Counted from the stretch's first letter, positions 1-7,061 are shown. The stretch is DNA of 10,793 nt from Syntrophaceae bacterium UBA4778 (GCA_002403175.1 DHHG01000302.1:1-10793), one strand, 5' to 3'. Numbers and translations: made by a program. Notes: a model not told the origin generated them from the sequence alone.

Positions 1-425
1 GTGGCCTTCGCGTTTTGAGTGATGAAGAACTGAAAAATGGCGATGTCAGCCTGGAATATGTGTCGCGGTTGCTGAATCGCCGTTTCACAACCAACCCGAC
101 GTTCAGAAAGGTATTTCAGAGTATCTGGTACCAGATCAATAGCGGGCAGCAGATATTTGTCATCGGAGAAATCCTGGAAGATAAGACCGTCATGGGCGGT
201 ACGGGATGGGGAGCAGAATTCGCCAAACTATGCAACAAACCGCTGTTTGTCTTTGATCAGAAAAAGAACGCCTGGTTCCAATGGGGTCAGACTGCCTGGA
301 TTGAATGTATGGGCAGTGCCGAGCCGACTATCACACATACTCATTTCACCGGAACCGGAACACGGTTTCTGGAGGAAAACGGCAAGCAAGCGATTGCGGA
401 ATTATTCAAGCGAACCTTTGCTTAA
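1..425 (+). CDS. SLOG/YpsA-like nucleotide-binding protein, 3' part only
   Basis: The reading frame is open to the left edge (first whole codon at base 3), so this is the C-terminal ~140 residues of a longer protein, and the TTG at 15 need not be a start. The visible part contains GGTGWGAEFAK, then KPLFVFDQKKNAWFQW, and ends with FTGTGTRFLEENGKQAI. I recognise this order (glycine-rich turn, a strand ending in FDQ, a Trp-rich turn, then a G-T-G-T-R segment) from SLOG / circularly permuted YpsA-like Rossmann proteins. These are thought to bind nucleotides or nucleotide-derived ligands; most have no assigned reaction. No signal peptide or membrane segment is visible. It is the only plus-strand gene and converges on the broken kinase-like gene. 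The family call comes from motif memory only and is moderately sure; no substrate can be named. Confidence 0.55.
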   Translation, partial: GLRVLSDEELKNGDVSLEYVSRLLNRRFTTNPTFRKVFQSIWYQINSGQQIFVIGEILEDKTVMGGTGWGAEFAKLCNKPLFVFDQKKNAWFQWGQTAWIECMGSAEPTITHTHFTGTGTRFLEENGKQAIAELFKRTFA

Positions 426-432
426 TAATTCA

Positions 433-446
433 GGAAGGATCCTTCC
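433..446. repeat. 14-bp perfect palindrome just after the SLOG-like gene
   Basis: GGAAGGATCCTTCC is self-complementary and lies 8 bp after the stop codon of the first gene. Nearby TCCTTC (440-445) can alternatively pair with GAAGGA (460-465). No T-run follows, so it is at best a weak terminator or mRNA-end structure. Confidence 0.35.
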
Positions 447-572
447 GGTGAATAATCCTGAAGGAAGATTCTGTTAAGATCTTATTTCTAAAGTATCTTT
501 CGGTCCTGCAGTTCGCTGCAGAGCAAAGTGTGCAGGCTCCAAAGCTTACACCTGACCGCCGAAATCTCAATT

Positions 573-604
573 CACCAAGACAGGGAAGCTTCCCTGTCTT
601 GGTG
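573..604. terminator. perfect 32-bp palindrome, possible bidirectional terminator
   Basis: The left arm CACCAAGACAGGGAAG (573-588) is followed without a spacer by its exact reverse complement (589-604). All 16 pairs match. It lies between the 3' ends of two convergent genes (stop at 425 on plus, last base 644 on minus), which is where a bidirectional terminator is expected. Neither side carries the T-run of a standard intrinsic terminator, so a 3'-end-stabilising hairpin or a protein-binding palindrome is also possible. The palindrome is seen directly; its role is inferred. Confidence 0.5.
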
Positions 605-643
605 TAATCGCTATGGATAACTTACGGGAAATCTGATTAGGCT

Positions 644-1355
644 TCAGCTGACGACCGAGATCTTATCCCGCTCAATCCTTTCATCTTCCTCACAACATGC
701 ATCCTTGATGATTTTGGCTGCTTTTTCAATGCTGAGGTATCCCGTATTGATCACCAGATCGTAATCTACGGGGTCATCTATATCGGTATTGAAATATTGT
801 CTGGTGAAGGCCTTACGTTCGGAATCGACCATGATGAGCTTTCGCTTGGCATCTTCTTCAGAATTCTCCTTTTTCATTATGATCCGGACTCGCATCTTGA
901 TCGGGGCAATTATTCGTACCTTAAGAACTCCCCGATGGGGCAGGAGATAATTGGCGCCGCGTCCGATGATGATACAGTTTCCATGTTCTGCAAGGGTTCC
1001 GATTACCTGGGTGAGATGGCCCAGATATTCATAAGACCATATTGCGATTGCTTTTCCAATAGGAGAGCCAATCATCCAGCATGGATCGCCCTTTTTCATC
1101 AAGGCTGGCGATTACATCGGCGCTCATGCGCGAACTCTTCGCGACCTCATCGATAATAGCGCTACTGTAAATATTCAGTCCCATTTCCTTGGCGAGAGCG
1201 TTGACGATTTCGCCGGATCCGGTTCCAAACTGCCTGTATATCGTGATAATCGGGCGAGAAGCCTCTTTCTTTTGCTTTTTTTTCATCTCCCATGCGCGTA
1301 CCTGCTCGTTTACCATTTTTTCAATAGCAACCGCAGAAATCTCTGACCTTCTCAT
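644..1355 (-). pseudogene. cytidylate kinase-like P-loop protein (AAA_26 type), frameshifted
   Basis: Two overlapping frames together make one protein of about 236 residues, a usual length for the cytidylate-kinase-like family. The first frame begins at ATG 1355, preceded by an excellent AAGGAGG (1361-1367) at 5-nt spacing. This is why 1355 is preferred over the longer start at 1427. It contains PIITIYRQFGTGSGE (P-loop variant, about residues 35-49) and SLDEKGRSMLDDWL, and stops at 1029. The second frame continues with EYLGHLTQVIGTLAEHG, IIIGRGANYLL and VRIIAP, ending at 644. The join must lie between about 1064 and 1031. Removing one base from the AAAA run at 1052-1055 would restore a single frame. 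Family members resemble nucleoside-monophosphate kinases, but the substrate is unproven. It could be a pseudogene or a sequencing error; no standard slippery site is seen. Confidence 0.75.
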
Positions 1356-1360
1356 CTTAG

Positions 1361-1367
1361 CCTCCTT
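1361..1367 (-). promoter_or_regulatory. ribosome binding site deciding the kinase-like start
   Basis: AAGGAGG on the minus strand lies 5 nt before ATG 1355. This strong Shine-Dalgarno match selects the internal ATG over the more upstream ATG at 1427. Confidence 0.7.
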
Positions 1368-1400
1368 TGAATAAGCGTTAATCAGTGATAGATTCATATT

Positions 1401-1426
1401 TGTCAGCAGTTCCCCGATGGCTGACA
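1401..1426. promoter_or_regulatory. inverted repeat TGTCAGC-N12-GCTGACA, possible operator
   Basis: TGTCAGC (1401-1407) and GCTGACA (1420-1426) are exact inverted copies separated by 12 bp. They lie 46-71 bp upstream of the kinase-like ATG at 1355, the position of an operator or a 5'-UTR hairpin. No convincing -35/-10 pair could be assigned beside it, so the role is inferred. Confidence 0.35.
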
Positions 1427-1654
1427 ATTCTCTTCCGGATTACTTGAGACTAATCTTTCGGATCTTATGGGGACCCCTTAATTCTATGTCTAATTTGATC
1501 AGATACCGGATTACCTTTCAAGTTCATTCCGGATCAAAGAGAATGTGATCGGGATTCTGAATCAAGGATGGAAAAGAATACATTCCTGTTTTTATCCAGG
1601 CGGGTTTATTCAGAAATAGAAAATAAGATCTGAATCTCAAATTCTGTGAATACG

Positions 1655-3697
1655 TCACTTTTTTTTAGACGGCAAGGGAAGCGAAAAATAAAAAATAGCT
1701 CCCTTATTTATGCTGCCTTTAGCCCATATCCTGCCCCCATGCCGCTGCAGTATGCGTTGTACAATGGCCAAGCCGACACCGGTGCCTTCGAATTCCTGTG
1801 CGCTATGAAGTCTCTGAAATACTCCGAATAATTTTTGATAATAGCTCATATCGAAGCCGACTCCATTGTCTTTAACATAGTAAATAGTTTCTTTGTCCCT
1901 GATACCCCCTCCTGATTCGATTATAGCCGGTTCTCTATTCCTGGAAAATTTGACGGCATTGGAGAGAAGGTTTAGAAGTACCTGTTTCATGAGGGCAGGG
2001 TCTCCATAAGCCGGAGGAAGGTGACGTTTCCGAAATTGCATATTGCGTCCGGGATTAATGGTGCGCAGTTCATTCCAGACCTCGTTTCCCAAAGAATCCA
2101 TGTCGATCATCGATTTTGATATTGCACCATAGCCAAGACGTGAAAAAGACAGAAGATCATCGATAAGCCGGTTCATTCTCAGTGCATTGTCCCTAACTAT
2201 TTGCAGTTTGCGCAGCCCCTCCGGATCAAGGCGATCCGCCTGCTCTTTGATGAGAATACCCGAAAATCCATCTATTGCCCGGAGAGGAGCCCGAAGGTCA
2301 TGAGAAACCGTGTAAGTAAAGTTTTGCAGTTCCTTATTCGTAGCCTTCAGCTCCGTCGTGCGTTCGGCGACCTTTCTCTCCAGATCCTCATTAAGGTTCC
2401 GAACTTCCTGCTCTGCTTTTTTGCGTTCCGTAATATCAAACAGAGTGGAACGACTCATGATATAATTCCCCTCAGAATCCTTCATGGCTACAGCATTAAG
2501 GAGGACAGGCAAAATAGTTCCGTCTTTTCGAATCATTTCGAATTCCAGGTCCTTGACCCAGCCGCGTTGCTTGAAGACCGGAAAATTGCGCTGAAATAAT
2601 TTCAGGCTCTCTGCCGTTAAGAGCGAAGCAAAACTCAATTTTCCGATGACCTCATCCCGTTTATAACCAAGCCAGCGAAGTTCGGTGTCATTAATCAAGA
2701 TGAAAACCCCGTCACCATTCAGAGAGTGATACCCGCAGGGTGCGTTATTATACAGGTCCATTACTTCTTCTGAAGATTTCCTCAGTTCTTTTTCTATGTT
2801 CCTGCGTTCCTGGATCTCTGTCTGAAGTGCCTCATTGATTTCTTTCAGTTCCGCCGTCCGCTGATTTACGAGATCTTCCAGATGATCCTTATAGGCTGTC
2901 AATTCCTCTTCCGTTTTTTTCAGATTCCGGAACAGAATCAGGTGTGGTTTGGATATTCCGGTTACAATAACAGCCTTGTAGATGAGGTAGAAAGAAGAAA
3001 TTTTCAACAAGTGCCCAATCATATTGAAGGGATCAAACACACTGCTGTAAAGGGTAAAGGTTAGCTCGGATAAAATAACTAAAAAGATCGCCACAAGAAT
3101 CAGACGGAACACTTCAGGTTCGAAATCAAAGCGCCTTCTATAAAACAGACCTAGCGCGCAAAGAAGAATAAAAGAGATGACATACTCACTGTATATTTTG
3201 AAAGGTGTCAGTCCTGCTCCCTCAATGTAACATGCGGGAAAAAACTGCCAGTAAAAAATGGAGGCCAGCAGAACGGAAGCGCAGATCGTGAACGAAACGA
3301 GAACCAATCCGGTATTCAATTTACGACGGACAAAAAGGACTGCGAACAGGAAAGACAAGCTCTCCGTATAACGTGCAACAATCCAAAGCTGGGTAGCCAG
3401 ATTCGGCCCGTATCCGACAAAGACATACATGCCCTGGTATGCCAGGGTATGTATAAAATCGAAAATTGCTATGAAGAGAAAAGCAATACCGATAAAAAGC
3501 AGGTACTGGCTATCAATGGTTTTCCGTACATTCCAGATCATCATGAAGATGCTGATATCGATTACGACGCCCAGCAATTCGATAATCGTGTGAAATACCG
3601 GATAACTTATTCTGCTGATATGAAACAGACCCGCTAGGCAAACAATTCCTATGGCTATTTCCAGGGGGCTTAAAAGGCTAAGGTATTTTCCTCTCAT
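1655..3697 (-). CDS. membrane-bound sensor histidine kinase, MASE3-PAS-HisKA-HATPase
   Basis: 680 residues. Residues ~10-250 form about eight hydrophobic segments with the character of a MASE3 membrane sensor. A coiled linker follows (~255-310), then one PAS domain (~312-425, ending in DITERKKAEQ), a second coil (~426-458) and a HisKA domain. That domain carries the phospho-acceptor motif TVSHDLRAPLRA, with His466. The ATPase domain shows an N-box (NLLSNAVKFS, Asn576/Asn580), DNGVGF (610-615), the F-box-like LFGVFQRLH and GTGVGLAIV (638-646), so all catalytic boxes are present. It should autophosphorylate and pass phosphate to a response regulator, but none is encoded here and there is no receiver domain: an orphan kinase. 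The signal is unknown. ATG 3697 has AGGGTG (3705-3710) at 7-nt spacing and a likely promoter just upstream. Confidence 0.93.
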   Translation of the reverse strand: MRGKYLSLLSPLEIAIGIVCLAGLFHISRISYPVFHTIIELLGVVIDISIFMMIWNVRKTIDSQYLLFIGIAFLFIAIFDFIHTLAYQGMYVFVGYGPNLATQLWIVARYTESLSFLFAVLFVRRKLNTGLVLVSFTICASVLLASIFYWQFFPACYIEGAGLTPFKIYSEYVISFILLCALGLFYRRRFDFEPEVFRLILVAIFLVILSELTFTLYSSVFDPFNMIGHLLKISSFYLIYKAVIVTGISKPHLILFRNLKKTEEELTAYKDHLEDLVNQRTAELKEINEALQTEIQERRNIEKELRKSSEEVMDLYNNAPCGYHSLNGDGVFILINDTELRWLGYKRDEVIGKLSFASLLTAESLKLFQRNFPVFKQRGWVKDLEFEMIRKDGTILPVLLNAVAMKDSEGNYIMSRSTLFDITERKKAEQEVRNLNEDLERKVAERTTELKATNKELQNFTYTVSHDLRAPLRAIDGFSGILIKEQADRLDPEGLRKLQIVRDNALRMNRLIDDLLSFSRLGYGAISKSMIDMDSLGNEVWNELRTINPGRNMQFRKRHLPPAYGDPALMKQVLLNLLSNAVKFSRNREPAIIESGGGIRDKETIYYVKDNGVGFDMSYYQKLFGVFQRLHSAQEFEGTGVGLAIVQRILQRHGGRIWAKGSINKGAIFYFSLPLPSKKK

Positions 3698-3728
3698 TTC
3701 TTGGCACCCTGCGTTATCTGATATTTTT

Positions 3729-3758
3729 ATGATAGGCTAAAACCTCAGAAATTGGCAA
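3729..3758 (-). promoter_or_regulatory. candidate sigma-70 promoter of the sensor kinase
   Basis: On the minus strand TTGCCA (3758-3753) and TATCAT (3734-3729) are separated by 18 bp, close to consensus. Transcription would begin near 3722, about 25 nt before the ATG at 3697. This is a pattern match only. Confidence 0.45.
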
Positions 3759-3886
3759 TCAGCTTTCCGCTGGAAGAGATCAACCGGAAGTAGAAGGGCG
3801 GGTAATCTTGCAGGGGTTGTCCGAATCATTCACCATAGAATCAGATACGGAATTGGGAGGTCTTTCACTCAGGGAGCGCATCTTGC

Positions 3887-4219
3887 TTATTTTAGAATCC
3901 ATTGGTGGACGAGTGCCGCTCCAATCCACACACCGAAACTGGCCACGAGAACAAGATGTAAGGGGAGGTTTTTCTTAAAACATACCAAAGCCACTACATA
4001 AAAAAGGATGCTGGGCAAAATTCCCCAGAGAGCGCCTTTTGTAAATTCTTGCATTACTTGCGGGCTGCCATTACTTTCCAAATAGATCCAAACAAGGATA
4101 AGGACCCCCATGAGCGGCATTACCCCGATGAGTCCTGCACTGGATGGATATTTCTTCCCAATTTCCGTAGCAGCAAGAATAAGAGCAACACTGGTTATGA
4201 TCTTTATCAGAATCTGCAT
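3887..4219 (-). CDS. small four-helix membrane protein, DUF3147-like
   Basis: 110 residues, almost entirely hydrophobic, with four probable membrane helices (about 3-20, 28-47, 63-80, 86-105) and short charged turns (GKKYPSS, ESNGSPQ, CFKKN). The start MQILIKIITSVALILAATEIGKK, the proline-glycine-rich second helix (AGLIGVMPLMGVLILVW) and the length resemble DUF3147 inner-membrane proteins, whose function is unknown. It lies 67 bp after the PEBP-like gene on the same strand, so it may be the last gene of the MFS-PEBP operon. The 189-bp gap to the sensor kinase carries that gene's own promoter. The ribosome site is weak (GGACGGA region before ATG 4219). Membrane location is sure; the family name is less so. 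Confidence 0.75.
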   Translation of the reverse strand: MQILIKIITSVALILAATEIGKKYPSSAGLIGVMPLMGVLILVWIYLESNGSPQVMQEFTKGALWGILPSILFYVVALVCFKKNLPLHLVLVASFGVWIGAALVHQWILK

Positions 4220-4286
4220 TTCATTCCGTCCTGTCCAATAGATAGCTTTTGAGCCAAATGATCGGCTCTCTGCTCATCTGTTTGAC

Positions 4287-4835
4287 CTATCTTTGGTAGT
4301 AGGAGATCAGAGACGCCCTGGCGATTACGTGACTGTTCAAGACGAATCCTACCATAGCGGGTGAGGCCTTTTCGTCCAGATCGAGATTGGGTATGTTGAG
4401 CGCATAAACGGTAAATACATAACGATGTGCCTTGTCTCCCTGGGGAGGGCAGGCGCCGCCAAACCCCGGTTTGCCAAAATCCGTTATGCTCTGCACGCTA
4501 CCAGGGGGCGCCAGTTTCCTTTCAATCCTACCCGCATCTGCTTTCAGTTCACGAGTGCCGGCCGGAATATTAAAAATAACCCAGTGCCACCAGCCACTTC
4601 CGGTAGGCGCATCCGGATCATAGACAGTGACGGCAAAGCTTTTTGCATTTTTTGGCGCATTTATCCATTTCAGCGCAGGCGAGATATTCTTTCCGCTGCA
4701 CCCGAATCCCGAGTACACCTGGGATTGGGTCAATTGCCCCTGTAAATCGTCGCTTACCAGAGTAAATTGCTGAGCACAGGCATTTCCCGAAAGCAACATT
4801 GTAATTGCCGCGATGATCCATAACAGTTTTTGCAT
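4287..4835 (-). CDS. secreted YbhB/YbcL-like PEBP (Raf kinase inhibitor-like) protein
   Basis: 182 residues. The N-terminus is a classical Sec signal peptide (MQKLLWIIAAITMLLSGNACA, likely cut before QQF). The cysteine is not in a lipoprotein lipobox, so a soluble periplasmic protein is expected. The phosphatidylethanolamine-binding-protein fold is shown by YDPDAPTGSGWWHWVIFNIP (72-91) and GFGGACPPQGDKAHRYVFTVYAL (124-146), which form the conserved anion/ligand pocket, and by ISPALKW (51-57). Bacterial members have no settled substrate; the E. coli relatives are YbhB (cytosolic) and YbcL (periplasmic). ATG 4835 follows a strong AAGGAG (4842-4847) that begins right after the stop codon of the transporter gene, 12 bp away, so the two are very probably co-transcribed. 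Confidence 0.92.
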   Translation of the reverse strand: MQKLLWIIAAITMLLSGNACAQQFTLVSDDLQGQLTQSQVYSGFGCSGKNISPALKWINAPKNAKSFAVTVYDPDAPTGSGWWHWVIFNIPAGTRELKADAGRIERKLAPPGSVQSITDFGKPGFGGACPPQGDKAHRYVFTVYALNIPNLDLDEKASPAMVGFVLNSHVIARASLISYYQR

Positions 4836-4847
4836 TCCTCTCTCCTT

Positions 4848-6152
4848 TCAGTGATCCATCCTGAGTCTATCGGTAGGCTGTTTTTTTAACGTCAGAATGA
4901 GAAGGGCGCTAAGGGCCAGGGAGCAGGCCAGATATATCCAAGCAACGGAAAATGACCCGGTCGTTTCCTTTATGTAACCCGTAATATAAGGTCCTACAAA
5001 TCCGCCCACGTTTCCGCAGGAATTTATCAACCCGATGGCGCCGGCTGCGGCTGTTCCGGATAAGAATGTGGTCGGATAAGACCACCAGACGCCAAAAGGA
5101 GCGTAGACACCGATACCGGCAAGAATGAGAAAACCAAAGCTGATCAGCGGGTCCTTGAAAAATACCCCGATCCCCATCCCGACGGCGCCGATTATCAACC
5201 CGATGGCCCCGTGCCATCTCTTCTCTCCTGTTTTGGATGAGGAATGCCCGATGTACAACATTACAATCAGGGAAAGCACCATAGGAAGCACGACCAGCCA
5301 GCCGATAGCGAGATTGGACCATCCCGAAACACTTTTTAATACGGTCGGCATCCAGTAATTGAAACCCCAGAATCCGGTGATCCAGAGAAAATAAATAAGA
5401 CAGAGCTTAAGCACTTCCGGATTTGAAAAGGATTCCCAGACAGAATAGTTCTTAACGGCCGTTTTCGCCGCCACCTCTCTTTCGTATTGCTCTTTGAGGA
5501 ATTTCTTTTCCTCTCCTGTCAGCCACCTGGCTTTATCGGGCCAGTCCGCCATCCAGTAGAGGATAATGAATCCGAATACAATAGCGGGTATGGACTCCAG
5601 AATGAATAACCCCTGCCAGCCCTTCAATCCGAAAAGGGGCAACCCTATCAACCAACCGGCCAGAGGCGCGCCGATAATGCTGGAAAACTGCAGGGAAGTC
5701 AGTAGGACTGCGATGGCCCTGGCCCTGTCCTCGCTGCTGAACCAGCGCGGTACACAGGAAGCGTAGATTACTGGGTACAGACTGGCTTCAGCCGCTCCCA
5801 ATAAAAAACGAATGGCATAGAATTGCCAGGCGGTGGTCATGAAAACCATCAATCCGGAAACCAATCCCCATGTAATCATAATTCGAGACAGCCATATTTT
5901 CGGGCTGTATTTTTCCGCGATAATCGCTCCCGGAATCTCGAAAAGGATATAACCTGCGAAAAAGATTCCGGCTCCCATTCCGAACATCTGCGCTGTAAAG
6001 CCCATATCCTTGTTCATCGTCAAGGCCGCATATCCGATATTTACCCGGTCGATGTAGGCAATGACCGATACGATAAATAAAGGTAAAACGATATTTAGAT
6101 ACGCTTTCTTCCTGGCGCTTTCCGCGACCTTGCTTGACTTCATGTTTTCCAT
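4848..6152 (-). CDS. MFS transporter, ACS (anion:cation symporter) type
   Basis: 434 residues with about twelve membrane helices and a hydrophilic central loop (about 201-245). ACS-family signatures are visible: IAYIDRVNIGYAAL (31-44) in helix 1, GAAEASLYPVIYASCVPRW (119-137) with the downstream charged SSEDRARA, and ADWPDKARWLTGEEK (202-216) opening the central loop. Family members import organic anions such as sugar acids, phthalate-like acids, tartrate or 4-hydroxyphenylacetate with protons or sodium; the substrate cannot be read from the sequence. ATG 6152 gives the longest form; a second ATG three codons later (MKSSKV) is equally possible, since neither has a strong ribosome site. The gene is directly followed by the PEBP-like gene, and no catabolic enzyme adjoins it that would hint at the substrate. 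Confidence 0.92.
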   Translation of the reverse strand: MENMKSSKVAESARKKAYLNIVLPLFIVSVIAYIDRVNIGYAALTMNKDMGFTAQMFGMGAGIFFAGYILFEIPGAIIAEKYSPKIWLSRIMITWGLVSGLMVFMTTAWQFYAIRFLLGAAEASLYPVIYASCVPRWFSSEDRARAIAVLLTSLQFSSIIGAPLAGWLIGLPLFGLKGWQGLFILESIPAIVFGFIILYWMADWPDKARWLTGEEKKFLKEQYEREVAAKTAVKNYSVWESFSNPEVLKLCLIYFLWITGFWGFNYWMPTVLKSVSGWSNLAIGWLVVLPMVLSLIVMLYIGHSSSKTGEKRWHGAIGLIIGAVGMGIGVFFKDPLISFGFLILAGIGVYAPFGVWWSYPTTFLSGTAAAGAIGLINSCGNVGGFVGPYITGYIKETTGSFSVAWIYLACSLALSALLILTLKKQPTDRLRMDH

Positions 6153-6170
6153 AAATTACTTGCTTCGCAG

Positions 6171-6208
6171 CAGATTCAATCTGATCTTTTCGGTGAAAAT
6201 CCGAAAGG
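6171..6208. promoter_or_regulatory. two adjacent inverted repeats upstream of the transporter gene
   Basis: CAGATT-C-AATCTG (6171-6183) is a perfect 13-bp odd palindrome centred about 25 bp before the transporter ATG at 6152. Next to it CTTTTCGG (6186-6193) and CCGAAAGG (6201-6208) form an 8-bp stem (one G-U pair) with a 7-nt loop. They fill the 78-bp gap after the acetyltransferase stop at 6231. The stem could be a terminator of the acetyltransferase, though it has no T-run, and the palindrome could be an operator for the transporter. Roles are inferred. Confidence 0.35.
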
Positions 6209-6230
6209 AAAGATAAATTCTCAAATGTTG

Positions 6231-6839
6231 TTACTTTAACTGGGTATCGGTAACGTGCTTTTCTTTGTACGGAAACAATTTTTCAAATTCGTTCAGCTCT
6301 TCATTATCGATATGGAATGAGGGGTCTGCAAAAAACTTTCCCTCGATTCCGTCTAGTTTGTTATCCGAAATGTCCAGGACCATAAATGCATCGAAGTTTT
6401 GGCCGTCTGATGTGGTTATACGAAAGTCTCGGGCATCTTTAAAGCCGAACTTGCTATAGTACTGCGGATTCCCGAAAATTACGATTGCTTTATAGTTAAG
6501 TTGCTTTGCTTTTTTTATGCTCTCATGAAGCAATAAACTGCCCACCCCTTTTCTTTGATATTCCGGCAGTACGCTCAACGGCCCCATGCATAGAACTTCA
6601 GAGTTTTCATCGGCTTCATTTTTAATATTCGCCCTTGAATAAATGATACTCCCTATGATTTTCCGGTTTTCACATGCGATGAAATGGAGCTCTCTGACAA
6701 ACGCCGATGTTTTCCTCAATTTGTGAAGGACCAGATGCTCGCTGCAACCCGGTTTATAAATGTCCCAAAAGGCTTCTCGAACCAGGTTCTCGACTTCACG
6801 ATAGTCGCTTTCCGATTCCAATCTTAGCGTAATATTCAT
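6231..6839 (-). CDS. GNAT-family N-acetyltransferase, YhbS-like
   Basis: 202 residues. The GNAT fold is indicated by the N-terminal strand ITLRLESESDYREVENLVREAF, the acetyl-CoA-binding segment LSVLPEYQRKGVGSLLLHESI (88-108, with QRKGVG matching Q/R-x-x-G-x-G/A), and VIFGNPQYYSKFGFKDA (120-136), typical of YhbS-like (COG3153) members. The enzyme should move an acetyl group from acetyl-CoA to an amine; the acceptor is unknown. A C-terminal tail (about 160-202) is acidic and less conserved. The start at ATG 6839 follows GGGGAAA at about 8 nt, and a good promoter lies upstream. The base composition is visibly more AT-rich than carB (about 42% GC in one counted line against about 57%), so recent acquisition is possible. 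It is probably a single-gene transcript. Confidence 0.9.
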   Translation of the reverse strand: MNITLRLESESDYREVENLVREAFWDIYKPGCSEHLVLHKLRKTSAFVRELHFIACENRKIIGSIIYSRANIKNEADENSEVLCMGPLSVLPEYQRKGVGSLLLHESIKKAKQLNYKAIVIFGNPQYYSKFGFKDARDFRITTSDGQNFDAFMVLDISDNKLDGIEGKFFADPSFHIDNEELNEFEKLFPYKEKHVTDTQLK

Positions 6840-6911
6840 GGAAGTTTCCCCAATCTTGCATTCCGATCTAAAGAGGAATGGTAATCTGATTTTGAACTCA
6901 TGTTCAGAGCT

Positions 6912-6939
6912 TATATATGCATACGGTTATGTTTCTCAA
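6912..6939 (-). promoter_or_regulatory. candidate sigma-70 promoter of the acetyltransferase
   Basis: On the minus strand TTGAGA (6939-6934) and TATATA (6917-6912) are 16 bp apart; shifting two bases gives TATAAG at 18 bp. Transcription would start near 6905, leaving a leader of about 65 nt before ATG 6839. It lies beyond the terminator of the PurF-like gene, consistent with independent expression. Confidence 0.5.
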
Positions 6940-7000
6940 GCACTATCTGAAATCGATTATGAAGATGTATTTACCTGAGATTATCTTTCCCCTAAAGCAA

Positions 7001-7038
7001 AACGGCCTGTCATTTTCCACTTGGGTTGACAGGCCGTT
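7001..7038 (-). terminator. intrinsic terminator of the carB-purF-like operon
   Basis: AACGGCCTGTCA (7001-7012) and TGACAGGCCGTT (7027-7038) form a perfect 12-bp stem with a 14-nt loop, 24 bp after the PurF-like stop codon. On the minus strand the stem ends in GGCCGTTTTGCTTT, a short interrupted T-run. Stem strength, position and strand fit a Rho-independent terminator. Confidence 0.8.
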
Positions 7039-7061
7039 GAAAATACAGAACTCAAAAGAGC

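Larger units (their letters stand above)
1356..1654. other. 299-bp noncoding gap between kinase-like gene and sensor kinase
   Basis: The gap separates two minus-strand genes. I see no supported gene in it. It holds the AAGGAGG site and the TGTCAGC inverted repeat near the kinase-like gene. It also holds a weak hairpin, ATTCAGA (1608-1614) pairing with TCTGAAT (1629-1635) across a 14-nt loop, about 20 bp after the sensor-kinase stop, and a small GATTC-T-GAATC palindrome near 1553. None has a T-run that would make it a confident terminator. A promoter for the kinase-like gene is expected here but not identified. Confidence 0.5.

Noticed and set aside
506..521. Hairpin CTGCAG-TTCG-CTGCAG
   Set aside because: A 6-bp stem with a stable TTCG loop, but with no T-run and no clear role. 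It is too short to stand as a feature alone.
1356..1427. Longer start of the kinase-like gene at 1427
   Set aside because: ATG 1355 has AAGGAGG at ideal spacing, and the extra residues do not look conserved. The TGTCAGC inverted repeat also lies in this stretch.
1663..1670. Eight-base T run at the end of the sensor kinase as a terminator
   Set aside because: On the coding strand it is the A-run encoding the terminal lysines, so it is part of the gene and not the T-tail of a minus-strand terminator.
3735..3961. Plus-strand open frame of about 75 codons without ATG, containing LSLRERILLILE
   Set aside because: It has no start codon with a ribosome site, it runs antisense into the DUF3147-like gene, and I recognise no family. 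It could be a remnant but is not supported. A 33-codon minus-strand frame here is equally unsupported.
4251..4268. GAGCC/GGCTC hairpin between the PEBP-like and DUF3147-like genes
   Set aside because: The stem is only 5 bp and no T-run follows on the minus strand. It does not support a terminator, and the two genes could still be co-transcribed.
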